Of a DNA stretch of 64,000 nucleotides, positions 46,377-54,985 are shown one piece after another. The notes beneath the pieces are model-generated. The model did no database searches. It saw only the letters and a list, made by a program, of their open reading frames with translations, and was not told the DNA's origin. How positions within the stretch are numbered: position 1 is the stretch's first letter; each line of letters opens with the position of its first letter. A program made the translations under genes and the position numbers. This stretch comes from Caulobacterales bacterium (GTDB lineage: Bacteria > Pseudomonadota > Alphaproteobacteria > Caulobacterales > Caulobacteraceae), in NCBI GenBank assembly GCA_017302105.1, contig JAFLCS010000002.1, positions 251,001 through 315,000 on the forward strand, given 5' to 3'.

Positions 46377-47846
46377 ATGTCGCTTCGCCGTCTTTTGAGC
46401 GCCACCGTCGCTACAGCCGTGCTCACTTGCCTGGCCCAGCCGGCAGCTGCAGAAGACCTGCGGGACGCCATCATTCTGGCCTATCAAACCAATCCGACCC
46501 TGCTGGCCCAGCGCTCTCAGCAGCGCGCGACCGACGAATCCTACGTCCAGGCCCGCGCCGGCCTGCGGCCTCAGGTCGAAGCGTCGGCGGGCGTCGGCTA
46601 TGTTCGCCAGTGGCCGGCTCCGCTCTTTGGCTCGGACGAATCCAATTCCAGCTCGGCGACGATCCAGCTCACCCAGCCTCTCTACACCGGCGGCCGCGTA
46701 GCCCACGGGATCGATGCCGCCATGGCGGGCGTGGAGCGCGGCCGCGAAAGCCTGCGCAACGTCGAACAACAGATCATGCTGGCGGTGATCCAGGCCTATG
46801 CCGACGTTATTCGTGACAGCGAGATTCTTCGAATTCGCGAGACCAATCTGAGCGTCCTGCAACGCCAGTTGGAAGAGGCCGAGGCCCGCTTTGAGGTCGG
46901 CGAGATCACGCGCACCGACGTGGCCCAGGCCCAGGCGCGCCTGGCCGCCTCCGAGGCCGATCTGGCCGGTGCCCGCGCCCAGCTTGAAATCAGCCGGGCC
47001 GGATATACCGCCGTGGTCGGGCAAGCGCCCGGCACCCTGGCCGCCATGCCGGACCTGCCGGCGACGCCGGCCGATTTCGATATGGCTCTCGACGTGGCCC
47101 TGGTCGAGAATCCCGAGCTTCGCGCCGCGATGTGGAACCTGGAGGCGGCGGACGCCGCTGTGGCGGCGGCGCGCTCTGAATATCTGCCTTCGGCGGGCCT
47201 GTCGGCGAGCTACGGCACGGCCGGGACTGCGGCTCCGTTCGGCCTCGACGACCAGCAGACGCTGCGCGGAGGCTTCAACGTCTCGGTTCCCCTCTATGCG
47301 GCCGGCATCCACAACTCGCGGGTCCGGCAGAGCCTGGAACAGGCCAACAGCGCCCAGCTCGGAGTCGAGGGAGCCCGCCGAGGCGTCCTGCAGGACGTGG
47401 CGTCTTCGTTCGCTCAGGTGCTGTCGGCGACCTCTGCCCTGACGGCCTCGGAACAGCAGGTGCGGGCGGCGCGGATCGCCGCCGAAGGTGTCCGCCAGGA
47501 GGCCCAGGTCGGACTGCGCACGACGCTGGATGTCCTGAACCAGGAACTCGAGCTGCGAAATGCCGAGATCGCCTACGTCAGCGCCCATCGGAACCGATAT
47601 GTCGCCCAGGCGCTGCTGCTGTCCGCCCTGGGTGGACTGGAAGGTCCGGACCTCGTCGGCGAAGTCCCGGCCTACGATCCTGCCGACAATTTCAGCCGGG
47701 TTCGCAGTGCCGGGGGCGTGCCGTGGGAGGTCGCGATCGAAGGACTGGATCGACTGGCGACGTTCCGCCAGACGCCGGCCCCTGATGAACCCAATGCGCC
47801 GATCGACGATCAACTGGCCGCCGAGGTTATTCGCACCGCGCCCTGA
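46377..47846 (+). CDS. tolC: TolC-family outer membrane channel protein
   Basis: The 489-residue precursor has a signal peptide (MSLRRLLSATVATAVLTCLA, cleaved near AAA-E), then the TolC duplicated structure: LRDAIILAYQTNPTLLAQRS, ITLTQ-type QLTQPLYTGGRVAHGID, ADVIRDSEIL, and in the second repeat NVSVPLYAAGIHNSRVRQSL and VGLRTTLDVLNQELELRNAE. It is the outer duct for type I secretion and efflux. The ATG at 46377 is used. Confidence 0.94.
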   Translation: MSLRRLLSATVATAVLTCLAQPAAAEDLRDAIILAYQTNPTLLAQRSQQRATDESYVQARAGLRPQVEASAGVGYVRQWPAPLFGSDESNSSSATIQLTQPLYTGGRVAHGIDAAMAGVERGRESLRNVEQQIMLAVIQAYADVIRDSEILRIRETNLSVLQRQLEEAEARFEVGEITRTDVAQAQARLAASEADLAGARAQLEISRAGYTAVVGQAPGTLAAMPDLPATPADFDMALDVALVENPELRAAMWNLEAADAAVAAARSEYLPSAGLSASYGTAGTAAPFGLDDQQTLRGGFNVSVPLYAAGIHNSRVRQSLEQANSAQLGVEGARRGVLQDVASSFAQVLSATSALTASEQQVRAARIAAEGVRQEAQVGLRTTLDVLNQELELRNAEIAYVSAHRNRYVAQALLLSALGGLEGPDLVGEVPAYDPADNFSRVRSAGGVPWEVAIEGLDRLATFRQTPAPDEPNAPIDDQLAAEVIRTAP

Positions 47847-47957
47847 CGGATTCTCTCAATCGGCGAAGTCGTCGTTGATTTCGTAATCGTTTGGCGTCAT
47901 GCGTGAAGGGAAAGCGGTGTTTGGCCGCGCGAACTCTTGACCCAGGAATCAGGGCCC

Positions 47958-48488
47958 ATGTCCGATCAGACGCAGGAACCGACCATGGAGGAGATTCTCG
48001 CCTCCATCCGGCGCATCATTTCCGAGGATGAGCCGGCCGAAGGGGCACCTGCCGCCGAAGCTGCGCCGCCGCCTGCGCCTGAGCCGGAAGTGCCGGCGGT
48101 CGAGCCGGAGCCGGAACCTGTCGCCGCTGCACCTGAGCCCGAACCCGAGCCTGAACCCCTGCCGGAGCCGGAGCCCGTCGTGCTTGAGGAAGCGCCGCTG
48201 GATCTGACCGAGCGCTATGAGGAGCCGGCACCGGTAGTCGAAACCATCGGCGACATCGAGGCCGCCCCTGTGCCGGACCCGTTCCCGGCGGTCGAACCCG
48301 AGCCTGCGTTCGTAGCCAGCGCAACCACGGTGAGCGATACGGTCGTGGCATCCATGGCCGGCGGCACAACGGTCGAAGAGCTCGTGCGCTCGATCGTCGA
48401 GCCGCAGGTCCGTACCTGGCTGGATCAGAACCTGGACGGCCTGCTGCGCGATATGCTGCGCGAAAAGCTGAACAACGTATTCCGCTAA
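47958..48488 (+). CDS. popZ: Polar organizing protein PopZ (DUF2497)
   Basis: The 176-residue protein has the three PopZ parts: an N-terminal hub-binding helix (EPTMEEILASIRRIISEDE), a long acidic Pro/Glu linker (about 30-95), and a C-terminal oligomerisation helix pair (TVEELVRSIVEPQVRTWLDQ, LDGLLRDMLREKLNNVF). In Caulobacter PopZ forms polar microdomains that anchor the ParB-origin complex and cell-cycle regulators. Length and order agree. The ATG at 47958 is used; an earlier TTG (47937) is unlikely. Confidence 0.9.
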   Translation: MSDQTQEPTMEEILASIRRIISEDEPAEGAPAAEAAPPPAPEPEVPAVEPEPEPVAAAPEPEPEPEPLPEPEPVVLEEAPLDLTERYEEPAPVVETIGDIEAAPVPDPFPAVEPEPAFVASATTVSDTVVASMAGGTTVEELVRSIVEPQVRTWLDQNLDGLLRDMLREKLNNVFR

Positions 48489-48518
48489 CCGCCGCGGCCT
48501 CAGGCCCGGCGTGAATCA

Positions 48519-48550
48519 GGGCGGCTCCTTGCGGGGCCGCCCTTTCGCTT
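48519..48550 (+). terminator. Probable terminator after popZ
   Basis: GGGCGGC and GCCGCCC pair as a GC-rich stem (48519-48542), followed by TTTCGCTTTT. It lies 30 bp after the popZ stop and before valS. Confidence 0.75.
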
Positions 48551-48581
48551 TTCCGATACCCGTCCTATCAGCCAGACCGTC

Positions 48582-51323
48582 ATGCTCGAAAAAACCTTTG
48601 ATCCGAAAACCGTCGAACCGCGCCTGTACGAGGCGTGGGAATCCTCCGGGGCCTTTTCGCCCGACGCCGCCCTGGCGCGTGACCCGGAGGCCAAGACCTA
48701 TTCCATCGTCATTCCGCCGCCGAACGTCACCGGCAGCCTGCACATCGGCCATGCGCTGAACAACACGCTGCAGGACATCCTGGCCCGATATCACCGCATG
48801 AAGGGCGAGGCGGTGTTGTGGCTGCCCGGCACCGACCACGCCGGCATCGCCACCCAGATGGTGGTCGAGCGCCAGCTGGCCGCCCAGGGCAATATCAGCC
48901 GGCGCGACATGGGCCGCGACGCCTTCGTCGAGACGGTCTGGAAGTGGAAGGCCGAATCCGGCGGGACCATCGTGCGCCAGCTGCGCCGCCTGGGCGCCAG
49001 TTGCGACTGGTCGCGCGAGCGCTTCACCCTGGACGACGGCCTCTCGTCCGCCGTGCGCAAGGTCTTCGTGGATCTGTACAAACAGGGGCTGATCTATCGC
49101 GACAAGCGGCTGGTCAACTGGGACCCGCACTTTCAGACTGCCATCTCGGACCTTGAGGTCGAGCAGAAGGAGGTCGACGGTGCCTATTGGCACTTCGCCT
49201 ATCCGCTGGCCGACGGCGTGACCTATCAGCACCCGATCGCCTTCGACGACGGCGAGCCGACCGAGTTCGAAACCCGCGACTATGTCATCGTGGCCACCAC
49301 CCGGCCCGAGACCATGCTGGGCGACACCGGCGTGGCGGTTCACCCGGATGATGCGCGCTATGCGTCGCTGGTTGGCAAGTTCATCGACCATCCGATCACC
49401 GGCCGGCGCATCAAGATTGTCGCCGACGACTACGCCGACCCGGCCAAGGGCTCCGGTGCGGTCAAGATCACCCCGGCGCACGACTTCAACGACTTCGGTG
49501 TCGGCAAGCGCACCGGGCTGGAGGCGCTGAATGTCATGGACGCCTTCGGCCGCATCACCGCCGCCGACACCCCCGATGTGCCGGCCGAATACGAGGGCAT
49601 GGACCGCTTCGCCGCACGCAAGGCCATCGTCGCCCGCGCCGAGGAAGAAGGCTGGCTGAAAGACATCGAAAAGACCCGCCACGTCGTGCCGCACGGCGAC
49701 CGCTCCGGCGTGGTCATCGAACCCTGGCTGACCGACCAGTGGTGGGTCGACGCCTGGACCCTGGCCCAGCCGGCCATCAAGGCGGTCGAGGCCGGCGACA
49801 CCGTCTTCGAGCCCAAGAGCTATGAGAAGATCTATTTCGAATGGCTGCGCAATATCGAGCCCTGGTGCGTCTCGCGCCAGCTGTGGTGGGGGCACCGCAT
49901 CCCCGCCTGGTACGGCCCGAACGGCGAGATCTATGTCGCCGAGACCGAAGAGGACGCACGCGAACAGGCCCTGTCCGACTATGACCACGAGGTCGAGCTG
50001 ACCCAGGACGAAGACGTTCTGGACACCTGGTTCTCCTCGGCCCTGTGGCCGTTCTCGACCATGGGCTGGCCCGAACAGACCGACGATCTCAAGCGCTTCT
50101 ACCCGACCAATGACCTGGTCACCGGCTTTGACATCATCTTCTTCTGGGTTGCCCGGATGATGATGATGGGCGGCCACTTCACCGGCGAAGTTCCCTTCAA
50201 GCGCGTGGTCATCAACGGCCTGGTCCGCGACGAGAAGGGCCAAAAGATGTCGAAATCCAAGGGCAACGTCATCGATCCCCTGGAGATCGTCGACGAGCTG
50301 GGCGCCGACGCCCTGCGCCTGACCATGGCCATGCTGTCGGGCACGCGCGACATAAAGTTGTCGAAACAGCGCATCGAAGGTTATCGCAATTTCGGCACCA
50401 AGCTGTGGAATGCCGCACGCTTCTGCCAGATGAACGAATGCCGCCGGGTTGGGGGCTTCGACCCCGGCGCGGTCCAGCTGACCATCAACCGCTGGATCCG
50501 CGGTGAGCTGGCCAAGGTGACGCGCGAAGTCTCCACCGCGCTGGACGCCGCCCATTTCGACGAGGCCAGCCAGGCGCTCTATCGCTTCGTCTGGAACGTG
50601 TTCTGCGACTGGTGGCTGGAGCTGGCCAAGCCGGTGCTGAACGGTGACGACGTCGCCGCCCGCGACGAAACCCGGGCCATGGGTGCCTGGCTGCTGGATC
50701 AGTGCTGCCTCTTGCTGCACCCGGTCATGCCCTACATCACCGAAGAGCTGTGGGCCGAGCTGGCCAAATTCGGCGGTCCGGCGCGCGAGACGATGCTGAT
50801 CGAGTCCGCCTGGCCCGAGGCACCCGACGCCTGGATCGACCCGGCCGCCGACGCCGAGATCGGCTGGCTGGTCGAGGTGGTTTCGGGCGTGCGTTCGCTC
50901 AAGGCCGAGACCAATCTGCCGGCTTCGGCCCGCCCCGCCATCGCCGTCATCGGGACCGGCGAGACGACGCGCGCGCGGCTCGACACCCACCGCGCCGCCA
51001 TCCAGACCCTGGGCCGCATCGGCGCGGTCGATCCCGCCGATGAGGCACCCAAGGGCTCGGCGCCCTTCGTGGTCGGCGAGGCGACCTGGGCCATGGCCGT
51101 GGCCGAGTTCATCGACATCCCGGCCGAAACCGCGCGCCTGACGAAGGAGATCGCCGGCATCGACAAGGACCTGGAGGTGACCAGGAAGAAGCTGGGCAAC
51201 CCCGACTTCGTCGCCCGTGCCAAGCCCGAGGTCGTCGAGGAAAACCGCCAGCGCCTGGTCGACGGCGAAGCCGCCCGCGCCAAGCTCGAAGCCGCCCTGG
51301 AGCGTCTGAAGGCGGCCGGGTGA
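48582..51323 (+). CDS. valS: Valyl-tRNA synthetase
   Basis: The 913-residue class I enzyme has PPPNVTGSLHIGHALNNTLQ (HIGH near residue 53), the editing domain, and KMSKSKGNVIDPLEIVDELG with KMSKS near residue 555. A C-terminal coiled coil (about 845-913, TARLTKEIAGIDKDLEVTRK) contacts tRNA. Length fits alphaproteobacterial ValRS. The gene ends 5 bp before a repeat hairpin that leads into tlyA. Confidence 0.97.
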   Translation: MLEKTFDPKTVEPRLYEAWESSGAFSPDAALARDPEAKTYSIVIPPPNVTGSLHIGHALNNTLQDILARYHRMKGEAVLWLPGTDHAGIATQMVVERQLAAQGNISRRDMGRDAFVETVWKWKAESGGTIVRQLRRLGASCDWSRERFTLDDGLSSAVRKVFVDLYKQGLIYRDKRLVNWDPHFQTAISDLEVEQKEVDGAYWHFAYPLADGVTYQHPIAFDDGEPTEFETRDYVIVATTRPETMLGDTGVAVHPDDARYASLVGKFIDHPITGRRIKIVADDYADPAKGSGAVKITPAHDFNDFGVGKRTGLEALNVMDAFGRITAADTPDVPAEYEGMDRFAARKAIVARAEEEGWLKDIEKTRHVVPHGDRSGVVIEPWLTDQWWVDAWTLAQPAIKAVEAGDTVFEPKSYEKIYFEWLRNIEPWCVSRQLWWGHRIPAWYGPNGEIYVAETEEDAREQALSDYDHEVELTQDEDVLDTWFSSALWPFSTMGWPEQTDDLKRFYPTNDLVTGFDIIFFWVARMMMMGGHFTGEVPFKRVVINGLVRDEKGQKMSKSKGNVIDPLEIVDELGADALRLTMAMLSGTRDIKLSKQRIEGYRNFGTKLWNAARFCQMNECRRVGGFDPGAVQLTINRWIRGELAKVTREVSTALDAAHFDEASQALYRFVWNVFCDWWLELAKPVLNGDDVAARDETRAMGAWLLDQCCLLLHPVMPYITEELWAELAKFGGPARETMLIESAWPEAPDAWIDPAADAEIGWLVEVVSGVRSLKAETNLPASARPAIAVIGTGETTRARLDTHRAAIQTLGRIGAVDPADEAPKGSAPFVVGEATWAMAVAEFIDIPAETARLTKEIAGIDKDLEVTRKKLGNPDFVARAKPEVVEENRQRLVDGEAARAKLEAALERLKAAG

Positions 51324-51328
51324 GGGGC

Positions 51329-51351
51329 CCTTCTCCCCCGAGGGGAGAAGG
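51329..51351. repeat. Single hairpin of the palindromic repeat in the valS-tlyA gap
   Basis: CCTTCTCCCC and GGGGAGAAGG flank CGA in a perfect 10-bp stem related to the outer hairpin of the 37478-37647 element. Its right arm contains GGAGAAGG, the probable tlyA ribosome-binding site. Confidence 0.8.
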
Positions 51352-51354
51352 CAG

Positions 51355-52089
51355 GTGGTGAAACAGCGCCTCGACAAACGCCTGTTGGAACTGGGTCTGT
51401 TTGATACGCGGGGCCGCGCCCAGGCGGCGATCGCGGCGGGGGGCGTGACCATCGACGGTCAGCCGGCCCGCTCGGCCAGCCAGTCGGTCGGGCCGGAGGC
51501 GGTGATCCAGGCCAGGGCCGCCCACCCCTATGTCGGGCGCGGGGCGCTCAAACTGGTGGCGGCGCTGGATCTATGGCCGATCCAGGTCGAGGGCCGCATC
51601 GTGCTGGACGTCGGGGCTTCCACCGGCGGCTTCACCGAAGTGGCGCTCAGTCGAGGCGCGGCCAAGGTCTATGCGGTGGATGTCGGCCGCGCCCAGCTTC
51701 ACGCCTTGCTGGGGACCGATCCGCGCGTGGTGAATCTGGAAGGGACGGATGCGCGCAATCTCGATGCCGCTCTGATCCCCGAGCCGCCCGACCTGATCGT
51801 GACGGACCTGTCCTTCATCAGCCTGACCAAGGCGCTGGCACCCGCTCTGGCGCTGGCTGGGGAGGGGGCCGAGCTGATCGCCCTGGTCAAACCCCAATTT
51901 GAACAGGAGAGCCGCTCTGACGTCGGCAAGGGCGGCATCGTCACCGACCCCGAGGCCCGCCGGGCGGCGCTGGACAAGGTCTCAGCTTGGCTGGAAGGGC
52001 AGGGCTGGCGCGTGCGCGAAGCCGCTGAAAGCCCCGTTATCGGCGGCGACGGTAATCGCGAATGGCTGTTGTGGGCGGCGCGACGCTAG
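51355..52089 (+). CDS. tlyA: TlyA-family rRNA (cytidine-2'-O)-methyltransferase / hemolysin A-like
   Basis: The 244-residue protein has an N-terminal S4 RNA-binding domain (QRLDKRLLELGLFDTRGRAQ), then an FtsJ-type Rossmann domain with SAM motif LDVGASTGGFTEVALSRGA and the K-D-K type catalytic residues around VTDLSFISL and ALVKPQFEQ. TlyA methylates 16S and 23S rRNA in mycobacteria; the substrate here is not shown. Two consecutive GTG codons begin it (51355 or 51358); the upstream GGAGAAGG lies in a repeat hairpin. Confidence 0.9.
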   Translation: MVKQRLDKRLLELGLFDTRGRAQAAIAAGGVTIDGQPARSASQSVGPEAVIQARAAHPYVGRGALKLVAALDLWPIQVEGRIVLDVGASTGGFTEVALSRGAAKVYAVDVGRAQLHALLGTDPRVVNLEGTDARNLDAALIPEPPDLIVTDLSFISLTKALAPALALAGEGAELIALVKPQFEQESRSDVGKGGIVTDPEARRAALDKVSAWLEGQGWRVREAAESPVIGGDGNREWLLWAARR

Positions 52090-52100
52090 CCACAAAGGCA

Positions 52101-52134
52101 GAAGCCCCCGGCAGATTTCTCCGCCGGGGGCTTC
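52101..52134. terminator. Bidirectional hairpin between tlyA and the glycine-zipper gene
   Basis: GAAGCCCCCGGC and GCCGGGGGCTTC form a perfect 12-bp stem with a 10-nt loop, placed between two convergent genes. T-runs are weak on both sides. Confidence 0.75.
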
Positions 52135-52168
52135 CTTCACATCGTCGATCGACAGGGGGGCTGAAGAC

Positions 52169-52792
52169 TTAATCGACGATGCGATACTGGCCGTAGCCGT
52201 CCGGGCAGACGCGGACGCGTCGCTCGTAGCGGCCATCGGAAACATTGGCCGAGCGGCAACCGTTGCGGTCTTCACGACCGTAAACCTGGCTCGGATGGAT
52301 GGTGTAGCTCTGCTGGCCGTAGCCATAGCCTTGGCCGTAGCCTTGGCCATAGCCGCGTTGGTCGTAGTAGCCGCGGTCGTAGCCCTGATAGCCGTAGCTG
52401 GAGGGGTTGCCGTACTGATAGCCGTACTGGCTGTCGTATTGGCGGCCGTATTGATTGCTGTAGTAGTCGCTGTCGCAGGCCGCATTCTGACGACCGACAC
52501 CGGCCCCGATGGCTGCACCGACCACGCCGCCGAGAACGCCGCCCTCGGTGCGGGCACCGTCCGAAGCGATGGACGAACCGGCCGCCGCTCCCAGCACCGC
52601 GCCGAGCAGGGCACCGGCGGTCGAACCCTGGCGCTGGTCGCGTTCGCACTGGTCGTAGTAGGGCTGAGATTGCTGGGCGTAATAGCCGTCCTGATATCCG
52701 TAGTAGGACTGGGCCGAAGCCGTTGCCGGGATCGCGAGACCACCGACGGCAGCCAGGGTTGCGAGCGCAGAAATCGTCTTGGCGTTACGCAT
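52169..52792 (-). CDS. Secreted Tyr/Gly-rich glycine-zipper protein
   Basis: The 207-residue precursor has a signal peptide (MRNAKTISALATLAAVGGLA; cleavage near ASA-Q), a Tyr/Gln-rich segment (YYGYQDGYYAQQSQPYYDQ), a glycine-zipper 2TM-like core (STAGALLGAVLGAAAGSSIA and GVLGGVVGAAIGAGVG), a long Tyr/Gly-rich repeat region and a C-terminal conserved tail with two Cys. The core resembles the Rick-17kDa/glycine-zipper envelope proteins; the aromatic repeats are lineage-specific. Confidence 0.85.
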   Translation of the reverse strand: MRNAKTISALATLAAVGGLAIPATASAQSYYGYQDGYYAQQSQPYYDQCERDQRQGSTAGALLGAVLGAAAGSSIASDGARTEGGVLGGVVGAAIGAGVGRQNAACDSDYYSNQYGRQYDSQYGYQYGNPSSYGYQGYDRGYYDQRGYGQGYGQGYGYGQQSYTIHPSQVYGREDRNGCRSANVSDGRYERRVRVCPDGYGQYRIVD

Positions 52793-52892
52793 GGTTCAGC
52801 TCCCTTCGTCTGACGAAGCCAGCTGGAGGAACCCAGCACCGCTCCGTTGATGACCGTTCTAAGGGGGGCAACCTGAACGGGCTTTGATTTTG

Positions 52893-52912
52893 TCGTTCAT
52901 CTTCGTTCATCT
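52893..52912. repeat. Tandem 10-bp direct repeat in a divergent promoter region
   Basis: TCGTTCATCT occurs twice back to back, about 100 bp upstream of the glycine-zipper gene start (minus strand) and 75 bp before the methyltransferase gene (plus strand). A head-to-tail repeat of one helical turn is the typical layout of a response-regulator site; that role is inference. Confidence 0.4.
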
Positions 52913-52987
52913 CGCTGAACGCCGGTCCTCAAGCGTAGAAAGGGATTCCCCTCTTTCGCCCGGTGAACGGCTTTGGCAAAAGCGCCC

Positions 52988-54265
52988 ATGCGCCGAAAAA
53001 AAACGAGCTCAAATCCCCAAATTCGCGAGTTCGAAATTCTCGAAGTCGGTGCGCGGGGCGACGGCGTTGGCGGCGGCCATGCGGGCGGTCGCGTCTATGT
53101 GCCTCTGACCCTCGCCCATGAGCGTGTGTCGGCGTCTGTCGAGGGGGATCGTGGCGAACTGCTGGAGGTCCTGACAGCCAGCCCTGAACGTGTCCTGCCG
53201 CCGTGCCCGCATTTCGGAGCCTGCGGCGGCTGTGCGTTCCAGCACTGGAGCCTGGAGGGGCAGTTCGCCTGGAAGTCGGACCAGGTTCGGGCGGCGCTGG
53301 CCCGCGAGGGGCTGGAAACGGATATCCGTGCGGTCATCTCAACACCGCCCGGCGCGCGTCGTCGCGTTGCCCTGCACGCCCGTCCGGGCCGCGAAGGATC
53401 GGCTCGACTGGGGTTCAAGGGACGCCGGTCCTGGGCACTGACCGAGATCGAGACCTGTCTGGTGGCCGATCCCCGGATCGTGGCGGCGCTTCCGGGCTTG
53501 CGAATTCTCGCGTCGGCCTTTCTGGACCATCCGAAATCAGCTCCGACCCTGAAGGTGACGGTCACCGAGACAGGGCTGGACGTCGAGGTCACGGGCGTCG
53601 AGCGCAAGTCGGGGGATTTGCCGGTCGATCGGCGAGTGCAGGCGGCCGAGGCGGCGGCAGAGCTGGACCTGGCACGACTGACCCTGGGCGGTGAGCTGAT
53701 CTACCAGGCGCGCAAGCCCTGGGTTCGGATCGGCCCGGCCCAGGTCGAGCCGCCAGCGGGGGCGTTTCTTCAGGCCGCCCCTCAGGCTGAAGCGGCCATG
53801 CAGGCGGCCTGTCTGGAGGCCGTCCAGGGCGCAGGCCGCGCCGCTGACCTGTTCTGCGGTCTGGGTGCTTTTGCACTGCCGATGGCTACCCAGGTTCCGG
53901 TGCTAGCCGCCGATTCCGCCGGCGAATCGATCGAAGCGATGAAGCAGGCCGCAGCTCGTACGCCAGGATTGAAGACGCTCGAGGCCCAGACCCGCGACCT
54001 GTTCCGCGAGCCGGTCTCGGCCATGGAGCTGAAGGGGTGCGACGTCATCGTCTTTGACCCGCCCCGCGCCGGCGGATTGGAACAGGCTCGCCAGATCGCC
54101 GCCTCCGATGCTGCTCGTGTCGTCGGCATCAGTTGCAACCCCACCACCTTCTCACGCGACGCCCGGGTGCTGGTGGATGCCGGCTGGCGGTTGGAGCACG
54201 TCACACCGGTGGACCAGTTCCTGTGGTCCAGCCACATCGAACTGATCGGCGTGTTCAGCCGTTAA
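52988..54265 (+). CDS. TrmA/RumA-type class I SAM-dependent RNA methyltransferase
   Basis: The 425-residue protein has an N-terminal TRAM-like domain, a 4Fe-4S motif (CPHFGACGGCAFQHW with a later Cys in IETCLVADP), and a C-terminal methyltransferase domain with LFCGLGAFALPMA, FDPPRAGGLEQARQIAAS and the catalytic Cys in VVGISCNPTTFSRD. It should make 5-methyluridine in rRNA or tRNA. The ATG at 52988 is used; a TTG at 52973 also opens the frame. Exact target (RlmD, RlmC or other) is not decided. Confidence 0.92.
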   Translation: MRRKKTSSNPQIREFEILEVGARGDGVGGGHAGGRVYVPLTLAHERVSASVEGDRGELLEVLTASPERVLPPCPHFGACGGCAFQHWSLEGQFAWKSDQVRAALAREGLETDIRAVISTPPGARRRVALHARPGREGSARLGFKGRRSWALTEIETCLVADPRIVAALPGLRILASAFLDHPKSAPTLKVTVTETGLDVEVTGVERKSGDLPVDRRVQAAEAAAELDLARLTLGGELIYQARKPWVRIGPAQVEPPAGAFLQAAPQAEAAMQAACLEAVQGAGRAADLFCGLGAFALPMATQVPVLAADSAGESIEAMKQAAARTPGLKTLEAQTRDLFREPVSAMELKGCDVIVFDPPRAGGLEQARQIAASDAARVVGISCNPTTFSRDARVLVDAGWRLEHVTPVDQFLWSSHIELIGVFSR

Positions 54266-54285
54266 GGACAGGCTAGGCGGATCGT

Positions 54286-54293
54286 GTTATAAC
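54286..54293. promoter_or_regulatory. Palindrome GTTATAAC upstream of the toxin-antitoxin pair
   Basis: GTTATAAC is a perfect 8-bp palindrome about 30 bp before the antitoxin ATG and contains a -10-like TTATAA. It could serve as promoter and antitoxin operator. Confidence 0.35.
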
Positions 54294-54322
54294 GGACGTC
54301 ATACAAGCTGTAAGGCCAGACC

Positions 54323-54550
54323 ATGATTGCCATCAAACTGACCCAGGTGGGCAATTCGGTCGGCGCAGTTTTTCCCAAGGAGGCGCTGCACGAACTGGGC
54401 GTCCAGAAGGGCGACACCCTGTATCTGACGCGCAGCCCCGATGGGGCGATGCGGCTGTCGGCCTATGACGAGGCGGTCCAGCGGCAGATCGATATCGGCG
54501 AACGCCTGATGGACGAGCACAGAGACGTCTTTCGCGCCTTGGCGAAATGA
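54323..54550 (+). CDS. AbrB/MazE-type antitoxin
   Basis: The 75-residue protein has the swapped-hairpin AbrB opening (MIAIKLTQVGNSVGAVFPKE, LGVQKGDTLYLTRSPDG), then an acidic helix (AYDEAVQRQIDIGERLMDEH) that should bind the toxin. The antitoxin overlaps the Doc gene by 4 bp. Canonical Doc partners are Phd-type; the AbrB fold is unlike those. Confidence 0.9.
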   Translation: MIAIKLTQVGNSVGAVFPKEALHELGVQKGDTLYLTRSPDGAMRLSAYDEAVQRQIDIGERLMDEHRDVFRALAK

Positions 54551-54945
54551 CCGCGAACGCCGCGCCGGTCTGGATCGAAAAGGAAGCTCTGGTCGTCCTG
54601 CATGATCGGACACTTGCCCTGCATGGCGGGCCGACGGGGGTGCGTGACGAAGGGCTTCTGGAATCAGCGTTACAACGCCCGATCAATCGCTACCTTTATG
54701 AAAACGAGACGTCGCTGGCGGTCTTGGCCGCGACCTATGCGGTCGGCGTCGCCTCAAACCATCCCTTCATCGACGGCAACAAGCGTGCGGCTTATCAGGC
54801 GTTGATCTTGTTTTTGGCGCTCAATGGATCGCCCCTTCAAGCGGATAAGGTGGACGCCACCGTCACCATGCTGCGCGTCGCCGCCGGCGAGATCGACATC
54901 GACCCCCTGGCCGCCTGGATCCGGGCCAACAGCACCGCCACCTGA
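54547..54945 (+). CDS. Doc-type (Fic-fold) toxin
   Basis: The 132-residue protein has the Doc/Fic motif HPFIDGNKRAA at about residue 72 and HGGPTGVRDEGLLESALQRP near the start, typical of death-on-curing toxins. Doc phosphorylates EF-Tu and stops translation. The motif keeps H, D, N, K and R. Start ATG overlaps the antitoxin stop (ATGA). Confidence 0.92.
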   Translation: MTANAAPVWIEKEALVVLHDRTLALHGGPTGVRDEGLLESALQRPINRYLYENETSLAVLAATYAVGVASNHPFIDGNKRAAYQALILFLALNGSPLQADKVDATVTMLRVAAGEIDIDPLAAWIRANSTAT

Positions 54946-54985
54946 ACGCGCCGTTTGCCTAGTCCAATAGCTCACCGAGTTCATC

